Source of the DNA: Lactobacillus laiwuensis
GTDB taxonomy: Bacteria; Bacillota; Bacilli; Lactobacillales; Lactobacillaceae
Direction of reading: 5' to 3'
NCBI RefSeq assembly: GCF_019972835.1
Contig: NZ_BPPB01000013.1
Span: 1 to 40,990 of the forward strand
Length of the DNA: 40,990 nucleotides
Below, piece by piece: positions 35,105 to 40,990 of the stretch; the first letter of the stretch is position 1; every line of letters begins with the position of its first letter. A model generated the notes under the pieces. It did not search any database. It was given only the letters and a program-made list of their open reading frames with translations, and had not been told where the DNA came from. A program made the position numbers and the translations under genes.

Positions 35105-35146
35105 GCACTATTAAAGTTGTACTGCCAAATTTAATAGTGTTTTTTA
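35105..35146. terminator. Orphan bidirectional hairpin
   Basis: gcactattaaa (35105-35115) pairs with tttaatagtgt (35130-35140), with T tracts on both strands, yet no gene ends here on either strand. A TATAAT lies at 35095-35100. It may mark a short RNA or the edge of the ABC operon insert. Confidence 0.5.
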
Positions 35147-35227
35147 TAATTCTATACAAGTGGTAATATTGGCGTAAGCTATTTCATTTTTGACTAGTGC
35201 GAGTGTAAACAAATAAGGAGAGAACAA

Positions 35228-35971
35228 TTGCATTCTAAAGCGGTAGACTCAAAAGCATCTCTTGTAAATTTATTTTGGGACCAATTTTTATTTTTGTGGC
35301 AACTAATAAAATCGCGCTTTCTTTTTTGGTTAGGCTTAATAAGCTTTGTAATACTGATGTTGAAATTAATGCCGAATTCTGCTATAGTTCCTATTTTTTT
35401 CATGGGTGTTGATTTTAACGCTGTTAAATCACGCCAAGTTATTTTGCCTGTTTTTTGGTTTGTTTATTTTGTAGTACCGCTATTAATAGTCTTAAGCGGT
35501 TTTAAACAATTGTGGCAAGTAAGGGGAATGCAATTGCGAGGACTCAGATACTCTCCTTTAGGTTTCGCTGCAGTTAACGTTTGGTTAATGGGATTAATCA
35601 CCATCATCTATGTGGTACTAACAGAAGGAATTATGGCTTTAGTGACTGATTATTCCTGGCTAAGAAATTTTAAGCTATTACAATTTCACGGATTACCAGC
35701 TTTATTAGTATTGTTTATTATCAACTTTTTAGGAATATTTCTGTTGTTGATAATTCAAACCACTATCGGTCGCTTCAATGCTCCACTGGGCATAATTATT
35801 CCTTTTAGTTGGCTTATAATGACTGTTTATACCACTTGGAAATATAATCCGCTCAATAGTTTAATGCTTCTGCGTGTCAATAAGAACAATATTCTGCTGT
35901 TATTAGCTACAACGCTATTAATGCTAATTGTCTATTTAATTACTGACCGTTACAATGAACCGGATTATTAA
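35228..35971 (+). CDS. ABC-transporter membrane subunit, paralogue 1
   Basis: 247 residues from a TTG at 35228; aaggagag sits 7 bp before it, which decides the start. Six hydrophobic helices. Alignable along its whole length with the next gene (L-F-W-x-Q-x-x-x-L-W-Q, V-P-L-L-I-V-L, I-N-F-L-G-I, I-G-R-F-N-A-P-L-G). An ABC-2-like permease. First gene of a five-gene operon. Substrate unknown; bacteriocin self-immunity or export is one possibility. Confidence 0.75.
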   Translation: MHSKAVDSKASLVNLFWDQFLFLWQLIKSRFLFWLGLISFVILMLKLMPNSAIVPIFFMGVDFNAVKSRQVILPVFWFVYFVVPLLIVLSGFKQLWQVRGMQLRGLRYSPLGFAAVNVWLMGLITIIYVVLTEGIMALVTDYSWLRNFKLLQFHGLPALLVLFIINFLGIFLLLIIQTTIGRFNAPLGIIIPFSWLIMTVYTTWKYNPLNSLMLLRVNKNNILLLLATTLLMLIVYLITDRYNEPDY

Positions 35972-36130
35972 AAGTCTAATTCTACTATTTTTAATAATTC
36001 TAAAATGGTACTATGAATGTATAGAATTAAACGATAATTAAGATTAAGAAACAAAACTGGCTATGTATAATAGTTAAATTAATTTATCTTTATTGCTGCG
36101 GCTGTCCTCACTCTTAAAAAGAAGGTCTTT

Positions 36131-36835
36131 ATGAAACGTCTGTTTTGGAATCAATTACTATATTTATGGCAAATAATCCGCTCCCGTTTTATTTGCTGGC
36201 TATGTTTGATCTGCTTTTCAATTATTTTTCTCAGTGCGCAGCTAATTAACAGTTCAAATACTTCTATATTTAATCTCTTCTTTGCCGATACCAGTCAAGG
36301 TGCATCTTTTAATTTTATTTTGTGGCTGGTCTATTTCTTAATACCGCTGCTTATTGTATTAAATAGCTTTAAACTGCTCTGGCAAACTACCATTATGCAC
36401 CTAAGAGGATTACAAATTCCACCGAAAAATTTTACTGTTGTCACTATGTTACTAATGGGAGTAATAGCTTTTGCCTATGTGTTTGTTACACTTTTAGTTA
36501 TGTTGCTTGTTACGGCTTTATTTAAATTGCCCTCTTTGTCTTTTTTTAATTTAGCTGACTGGCAGGCGATCCCACTACTTTTCATCAACAATTTTTTAGG
36601 AATATACTTCACGCTTATTTTGCAAGGTACAATTGGAAAGTTTAATTCGGCATTGGGTCTGATTATTCCAGCTTCACTTTTGATAATGACATCTCTTTTA
36701 AAGTGGCCATTAAATCCTTTGAATTGCTTGATAATTATGAGATTTAATTTCCCAGGTTTTTTATTATTATTGCTGGCAACTTTGATTATGGTGATTGTTT
36801 ATAGGATTATTGACCATTTCTTTAGTGTAGAGTAA
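36131..36835 (+). CDS. ABC-transporter membrane subunit, paralogue 2
   Basis: 234 residues, six helices, a clear tandem paralogue of the preceding gene. RBS aagaagg. The 159-bp gap upstream holds a TATAAT at about 36067, so it may have its own promoter. It ends 10 bp before the ATPase gene. The two paralogues may form a heterodimer. Confidence 0.78.
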   Translation: MKRLFWNQLLYLWQIIRSRFICWLCLICFSIIFLSAQLINSSNTSIFNLFFADTSQGASFNFILWLVYFLIPLLIVLNSFKLLWQTTIMHLRGLQIPPKNFTVVTMLLMGVIAFAYVFVTLLVMLLVTALFKLPSLSFFNLADWQAIPLLFINNFLGIYFTLILQGTIGKFNSALGLIIPASLLIMTSLLKWPLNPLNCLIIMRFNFPGFLLLLLATLIMVIVYRIIDHFFSVE

Positions 36836-36845
36836 GGAGCAAACA

Positions 36846-37481
36846 ATGAGTTTTATTGAATTAAATGAAGTAGGAAAAGTAGTGAAAAGACGGCCACTAT
36901 TGCATGATGTTAGTGCAGATATTCCAGAAGGCAGTATCACTGTTTTAGAAGGAATAAATGGTTCTGGTAAAACGTTAATCTTAAAAGCAATTTTAGGCTT
37001 AATAAATACCAGTGGGGAAGTCATAGTTAATGGTAAGAAGATGAAGGTCCAAGAGCCTTATCCAATTAAAGCGGGAATTTTAATTGAAAATCCCAGTTTA
37101 ATAGAAGAATTTACTGCTTATAAAAACTTAGATTTGCTGGCAAAATTAGATCCGGATATTCAAGAAAAGCAGATTAATGATTTATTGGCATACTTTGATT
37201 TAACCAGGTTCCCTAAACAAAAAGTTAAGAAATTTTCACTGGGGATGAAGCAGAAATTAGGAATTGCACAGGCTTTTCTTGGAGCCTATCCGTTAATTGT
37301 TCTGGATGAACCCACCAATGCGCTGGATCATGAAAGTATTGGTAAATTAATCAGATTGATTGATGGGTATAACCATAAAGGTTCAACCTTTATTATTGCT
37401 TCGCATGATCATGAATTTGTAAACAAAGTCGCCACGCAAAAGCTATATGTACAAGAAGGAACAATAAATTATGAAAAATAA
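36846..37481 (+). CDS. ABC-transporter ATP-binding protein
   Basis: 211 residues. Walker A G-I-N-G-S-G-K-T at 36-43, signature S-L-G-M-K-Q at 131-136, Walker B I-V-L-D-E-P-T at 151-157 and the switch His in S-H-D-H. A short ATPase of the kind paired with ABC-2 permeases in lantibiotic/bacteriocin immunity or Na+ export. RBS aaggagc. The next gene overlaps its end by 11 bp. Confidence 0.9.
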   Translation: MSFIELNEVGKVVKRRPLLHDVSADIPEGSITVLEGINGSGKTLILKAILGLINTSGEVIVNGKKMKVQEPYPIKAGILIENPSLIEEFTAYKNLDLLAKLDPDIQEKQINDLLAYFDLTRFPKQKVKKFSLGMKQKLGIAQAFLGAYPLIVLDEPTNALDHESIGKLIRLIDGYNHKGSTFIIASHDHEFVNKVATQKLYVQEGTINYEK

Positions 37482-37995
37482 AAAATTATTATGGAGCTTC
37501 TTCATTGTGATAATAATTGTAGTTGGCTGCGTGGGCTTTTATCGCTACCGCCAGGTAAACGCCCATCCTCAGCAGTATGGTGTGACTAAAGAACAGCTTT
37601 TTCACAAAAATGAATTGGTAAAAGCCTATCACGTTAACTTTATTATTCATGAAGCTGCAGTTAAGAAAAGTAAGGACGCTGTACAAGCCAAAGTCAAATT
37701 TAATATACGTCAAACTGGCAAGCCATTCTATGGCGAGAGAAAGAACAATCCTAATTTTATAGAAAATATGTATCTAAATAATCCTTATGGTACAAGCAAT
37801 CCCTCGGCAAAGTTGTATGACAAAAGTCACCACAGTATTAATCCTTATAAAGCATTGGCACATGGCAAGCAGCCTTTTACAATGGACTTTACTATTCCGC
37901 GCTATTCATATGACATGCGTAATCAAAAATTACGTTTCAGTTTCTTGGTACCAGCTAAGAAGCACTATGTCAAATATTCGCTTCTGCTAGAATAG
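37471..37995 (+). CDS. Membrane-anchored extracytoplasmic protein of the ABC operon
   Basis: 174 residues. K-K rich start, one hydrophobic helix at 7-24, then a soluble region predicted outside the cell, rich in His, Lys, Asn and Tyr. No domain recognised. It starts inside the ATPase gene and is followed by another membrane gene after 10 bp, so it is an accessory part of the same system, perhaps a substrate-binding or immunity-type subunit. Confidence 0.7.
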   Translation: MKNKKLLWSFFIVIIIVVGCVGFYRYRQVNAHPQQYGVTKEQLFHKNELVKAYHVNFIIHEAAVKKSKDAVQAKVKFNIRQTGKPFYGERKNNPNFIENMYLNNPYGTSNPSAKLYDKSHHSINPYKALAHGKQPFTMDFTIPRYSYDMRNQKLRFSFLVPAKKHYVKYSLLLE

Positions 37996-38005
37996 GGAGA
38001 ATAAA

Positions 38006-38791
38006 ATGAAATTTTTGTGGTCACGTTTGAATAAATTATGGTTATTTTTAGCATTGGCAATAGGGTTAAGTATTAGCGTTGTACAATGTGCTGTTTCTGT
38101 GTCTAAAAATATTCCTGCGACAAACTCACCTTATACTATGTGGATGTCAATAGATGGATTTACTTTTGTTCCTACTATATTTTTTATCTTGTTACCTTTA
38201 ATAGCGAGTTTACCTGCCAGTACCTTATTAAAAGAAGATTTTACCAAAGGCTATTTTTATAAATTAAAGATGGGGAAGTCCATTAAACAAATCTTGTTAG
38301 GATACCTAGAAATCGCATTTATGACGGGCTTTATTGTAATTGCTGTTCCTTTGGTGTTTAACTTCTTATCTTGGTTTATGATTTTACCTAATGTTAAGCC
38401 CGATAACTTACTTAATATTAATATTGGTGCTAGAAATTTTACTATGCTGTTTGTCTCCCTTTATTATTCCCATCCATTTGTCCACGCTATTTTATCAATT
38501 ATATTTTCTTCTCTTTGGGGAGGATTGTTCGCTGTATTTGCAATGGTTACTTCTTTGTGGATTAAAAATAAGTTTGCTGCCATGTGTACAGGTTCAGTTT
38601 TGCAAATAGTTTTATTATTAATGAATGCAACTATCCATTTGCCATATTTCATAAGTTATTCACCGGCTGATTTCTTACGTGAACTTCCTGGAACTACTAA
38701 CATCTATGTGGTGGTGTTTATGACTGCAATATTATTACTTTATTGCATGATTATGTTTCATTTAGATGAAAAACGATTAGCAGAGTTATAA
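38006..38791 (+). CDS. ABC-2-like membrane protein, last gene of the ABC operon
   Basis: 261 residues, six hydrophobic segments, basic start (M-K-F-L-W-S-R-L-N-K-L-W). The pattern of one long outer loop after helix 1 fits ABC-2 permeases, but it does not align obviously with the two paralogues upstream. RBS aataggga. Followed by a strong terminator. Confidence 0.72.
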   Translation: MKFLWSRLNKLWLFLALAIGLSISVVQCAVSVSKNIPATNSPYTMWMSIDGFTFVPTIFFILLPLIASLPASTLLKEDFTKGYFYKLKMGKSIKQILLGYLEIAFMTGFIVIAVPLVFNFLSWFMILPNVKPDNLLNINIGARNFTMLFVSLYYSHPFVHAILSIIFSSLWGGLFAVFAMVTSLWIKNKFAAMCTGSVLQIVLLLMNATIHLPYFISYSPADFLRELPGTTNIYVVVFMTAILLLYCMIMFHLDEKRLAEL

Positions 38792-38802
38792 AGGGTGAAA
38801 GT

Positions 38803-38841
38803 AAAAAGGAATAAGTCCTAAATTTGGACTTATTCCTTTTT
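38803..38841. terminator. Bidirectional terminator between ABC operon and signal peptidase gene
   Basis: aaaaaggaataagtcc and ggacttattccttttt form a perfect 16-bp stem with a 7-nt loop and T tracts in both directions. It overlaps the stop of the convergent gene. Confidence 0.92.
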
Positions 38842-39496
38842 AATATGCTTTGATTCTGTTAAGTGGCCAATAGCGATATTTAACAACACCTTCAATTTTA
38901 CTTCTAGGAATTGCTCCTATATAACGACTATCTTTTGAAACGCTCCTATGATCTCCCATTACAAAATACGAGCCTTTGGGAACTTTGTTAGTACTTTTCA
39001 TTTCTTTTAATTGAGAAGGGGAATAAATACTTTTATATTCTTTTGTTCTTGCTAAAGAACGAATTGAAAAGTCAGCAGTATAAGAATATTTAGTACCATA
39101 AAAGCCATCTTCATTATCCGTCAGCTTAAATCCTGGTTTTAAATAGTCTTGATTTATTTTTTTGCCATTAACATAAATCTTATTATTTTTTCCAGTAACA
39201 GTTTCACCCGGTAATCCTATAATTCTTTTTATATAAAAGGAATTACGTTCATCCGGAGCCTTTAAAATGACAATTTCATTTCGTTTCAATTTGCTATTGC
39301 GATTAGCTATAACTCTTTCTTGATTTTCAAAAGTTGGTTGCATCGAGATACCAGATACGGAACATTTGACTATTAAATATTTTGTCAGTAAAAAATTAAT
39401 TAAAATAAAAATCGCGAATAAGACTATTGTATATTTTAAAAAATCATAAAATTGCTTTGCTTTCTCATTTTTTTCGTTATTTTGATTATTTGCCAT
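38840..39496 (-). CDS. lepB: Type I signal peptidase
   Basis: 218 residues. A membrane helix at about 20-40. The catalytic Ser51 is in S-G-I-S-M-Q-P-T and Lys90 in F-Y-I-K-R-I-I-G-L-P-G-E. Box D/E G-D-H-R-S-V-S-K-D-S-R lies near the end. It cuts signal peptides from exported proteins on the outer face of the membrane. Box E normally reads G-D-N-R; here it is G-D-H-R. Single gene; lactobacilli often carry several copies, so this may be an accessory one. Confidence 0.92.
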   Translation of the reverse strand: MANNQNNEKNEKAKQFYDFLKYTIVLFAIFILINFLLTKYLIVKCSVSGISMQPTFENQERVIANRNSKLKRNEIVILKAPDERNSFYIKRIIGLPGETVTGKNNKIYVNGKKINQDYLKPGFKLTDNEDGFYGTKYSYTADFSIRSLARTKEYKSIYSPSQLKEMKSTNKVPKGSYFVMGDHRSVSKDSRYIGAIPRSKIEGVVKYRYWPLNRIKAY

Positions 39497-39996
39497 AAGT
39501 TAATCCTTAAAAATAAAATTACGTAATAATATAATCAGCCTGTGATTGATAGATAAATTATAGGCAGATAAGTAATTAAAAGTCAAAATAATTTAAAAAC
39601 CAACATAAAATTAAACAAATAATCTATTTAGATGATAAGTACTTTTTTATGTTTAGAGATCAGAATCTATATCAGATCATAAGGCTAATTTCTGTTTTTA
39701 TTGTAAATAGCAAGTGGATAGCTATAAAAAATTTTCAGTCAAAAAAAACCAGGACAAAACAAAAAGGACTAACTTCGTTAAATATCGGAAGTTAATCCTT
39801 AATTGAAATCTATTAAACAGAGTAAAAAGCCTTTACAATGGTTTCGTTAAAGCCAACTCACTATTAACTTTTAATTCATCGGCTGGAAGAAACCAACTAT
39901 TCTGTTGATTCTTTAAGGTGAGTGAGAGTTATTTACACCAAGCCGTTTAGTTAATTATCTGGCTCTTCTTTTATTCAATATGCAAACAGTATTTGT
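39497..39996. other. Intergenic stretch with one minus-strand terminator-like hairpin
   Basis: aaggactaacttc (39764-39776) pairs with gaagttaatcctt (39788-39800) at 12 of 13 positions and is followed on the minus strand by TTTTTGTTTT. Further sequence to 39935 contains ctcact/agtgag and an inner caac/gttg pairing on the minus strand, so a small minus-strand RNA of about 180 nt is possible. I found no clear promoter. No protein gene is supported. Confidence 0.35.
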
Positions 39997-40002
39997 TATA
40001 AT
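39997..40002 (+). promoter_or_regulatory. -10 box of the type I toxin mRNA
   Basis: TATAAT with only a weak -35 (ttcaat region). It predicts a start near 40009, giving a leader of about 95 nt before the toxin codon. Confidence 0.5.
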
Positions 40003-40069
40003 TAATTTAGAATTCAAGCAAATTGTTTTGAGGGCGGTTGGCTGTTGATCCGGAAAGGAGATGGTGCCT

Positions 40070-40180
40070 ATGGCACGAAATCTTTTAGAAAGAGAAGCAG
40101 TCAATGAGCGTTTACCAGGCATTACAAATAATGTTGGCATTCGCCACGTTTATTATTGTGTTGTTGGATTATATCAATAA
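40070..40180 (+). CDS. Leader reading frame overlapping the toxin gene
   Basis: An ATG at 40070 with a strong RBS (aaaggag, 9 bp upstream) opens a 36-codon frame (M-A-R-N-L-L-E-R-E-A ...). It covers most of the toxin gene in another frame and stops 13 bases before the toxin stop. The toxin start itself has a much weaker RBS. Translation of this frame may control toxin synthesis, or the strong RBS may be sequestered in the mRNA. No function as a protein is evident. Confidence 0.4.
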   Translation: MARNLLEREAVNERLPGITNNVGIRHVYYCVVGLYQ

Positions 40181-40193
40181 TCACAAGAAATAA
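40104..40193 (+). CDS. Holin-like type I toxin, TxpA/BsrG-type
   Basis: 29 residues: M-S-V-Y-Q-A-L-Q-I-M-L-A-F-A-T-F-I-I-V-L-L-D-Y-I, then N-N-H-K-K. This is the wording of the putative holin-like toxin family (BsrG, TxpA, YonT in Bacillus): one membrane helix and a basic end. Such peptides damage the membrane when their antisense RNA is missing. Too short for ordinary gene calling. The mRNA probably ends at the hairpin at 40283. Confidence 0.8.
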   Translation: MSVYQALQIMLAFATFIIVLLDYINNHKK

Positions 40194-40194
40194 A

Positions 40195-40320
40195 AAAGAC
40201 CGTCCCAATAATACTTTAGCAAGTTGGGGATGGTCTTTATCTCTTACTCAGCTAACCGCCTTTAGAACGGCTGCTTGTTTTCAAAGAGGTCTTGTTAGTG
40301 ACGAGGCCTCTTTTCTTTAC
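40195..40320 (-). ncRNA. Antisense antitoxin RNA of the type I system
   Basis: A minus-strand TATAAT (40332-40327) with a weak -35 (TGCAAA) predicts a start near 40320. The hairpin 40206-40195/40237-40226 (12 bp) is followed on the minus strand by TTTTTTATTT, a strong terminator. The RNA of about 125-130 nt would be fully complementary to the 3' part of the toxin mRNA, the RatA/txpA arrangement. Confidence 0.65.
40283..40319 (+). terminator. Terminator of the toxin mRNA
   Basis: aaagagg (40283-40289) pairs with cctcttt (40307-40313), and the inner tcttgt/acgagg extends the stem to 13 bp with a 5-nt loop, then ttctttac. Confidence 0.7.
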
Positions 40321-40339
40321 AATTACATTATATCATGAC

Positions 40340-40741
40340 TGAATTAATTTTGCACAATGGGCTGAGTCAGGGATTGCAAAGTTGCCATTTATAATCGTTT
40401 TTTTTACAGTTACAAAATAGGATTAAGGAAAAAATTCGTGCTAACGGGAAATTGTTCAGTATAAATATTAAAAGAAAATAAAATTATCTTATTGACTTTT
40501 AAAGATTAAAACCTTATTATTTTGGTTATCTAATATTTGTTTTTTATTAATTTAAAAGCCTGAGTTTTAATAATTAAGCTAAAAATTTCTTCACATGGCT
40601 TATTGGACAAGCTTAAGAGCAATATTGAATTTAAAAATGAGTATACATACTATAAGTGAAGAACTAGACTAACAAAATGCTATTTAAAAAATATTGGACG
40701 GGAAAACTATGATTATAAAATACTCACACCCATGGAAAATA
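40340..40741. other. AT-rich gap before the IS element
   Basis: I see no supported gene. A 25-codon frame at about 40593 (M-A-Y-W-T-S-L-R) has no RBS and looks fortuitous. Confidence 0.5.
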
Positions 40742-40990
40742 GCTGAAGCTAACCCCTAAAACTGGACGTTAGTTTTATATCGTTTTACTTAAGGCTTGAT
40801 TCCGATATTGAATCGGGGTTAAGCCTTTTAGTTTGTGCCGAATTCTATCTTCATTGTAATAACTTATCCATTCTTTCATCGCCTTAACCAATTGTTTCTT
40901 AGTATCAAAGTGATGTGTAAAATAATTCATTTCAACTTTCATAATGTGAAAGAAACTTTCCATAGCTGCATTATCATGACATGTAGCTCT
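40742..40990 (-). mobile_element. IS3-family insertion sequence, 3' end (rest outside window)
   Basis: The end sequence tgaagctaacccctaaaact (about 40743-40762) is followed inward by the transposase stop at 40775. The element continues past the right edge, so length, other end and target duplication cannot be seen. Confidence 0.75.
40775..40990 (-). CDS. IS3-family transposase OrfB, C-terminal part (cut by window edge)
   Basis: The open frame from the right edge reads R-A-T-C-H-D-N-A-A-M-E-S-F-F-H, then Y-Y-N-E-D-R-I-R-H-K-L-K-G-L-T-P-I-Q-Y-R. This is the end of the DDE integrase core (C-x-D-N-A-x-x-E, where E is the third catalytic residue) and the standard IS150/IS3 C-terminus. The frame is intact as far as seen, so the element may be active. 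Confidence 0.88.
   Translation of the reverse strand, partial: RATCHDNAAMESFFHIMKVEMNYFTHHFDTKKQLVKAMKEWISYYNEDRIRHKLKGLTPIQYRNQALSKTI

Overview
The window reads as a low-GC lactic acid bacterium of the genus Lactobacillus (L. delbrueckii group, helveticus/crispatus-like). Evidence: AT-rich codon use, a Lactobacillus-type signal peptide and MucBP/DUF285 surface proteins, a malolactic enzyme with its malate carrier, a LicT-type beta-glucoside operon, IS3-family debris, and AAGGAGG-type ribosome binding sites. The species call is inference.

Layout. 1-7.9 kb (minus strand): a large repetitive surface protein running off the left edge, a decayed leucine-rich-repeat surface gene, an intact paralogue that has lost its signal peptide, and a sortase. 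8.0-12.6 kb (plus): beta-glucoside operon bglG-bglP-bglA, with a promoter overlapped by a cre-like site and two RAT antiterminator/terminator switches. 12.6-12.8 kb: a rod-shaped small RNA with its own promoter and terminator. 12.8-19.4 kb: an Rgg-type regulator divergent from an MFS exporter, IS and gene debris, a mazEF pair, a second MFS exporter, and two membrane proteins of unknown function.

19.4-26 kb is an accessory island: hicAB, then four Fic-domain genes in a row. These are one class II Fic with a C-terminal winged helix, a VbhA-like antitoxin fused to an HTH followed by its Fic toxin, a Fic with glutamine in place of the catalytic histidine, and a second class II Fic. The last two, otherwise unlike each other, end in the same short tail, D-R-D-D-G-x-x-L. 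A second mazEF pair follows, whose toxin frame has no ordinary start codon.

26-33.4 kb is metabolic: a GH31 glycosidase with FN3 and CBM32-like domains, divergent from nagA across a perfect GntR-type palindrome, then the malolactic operon mleA-mleP. 33.5-35 kb holds a wrecked toxin-antitoxin pair, an intact relB-yoeB pair and a GNAT acetyltransferase. 35.2-38.8 kb is a five-gene ABC transporter operon with two tandem paralogous membrane subunits. 38.8-41 kb has a type I signal peptidase, a type I toxin-antitoxin locus (29-residue holin-like toxin with a convergent antisense RNA) and an IS3-family transposase cut by the right edge.

Altogether the window holds six toxin-antitoxin modules plus remnants. 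The most unusual part is the Fic cluster with its shared C-terminal tag.
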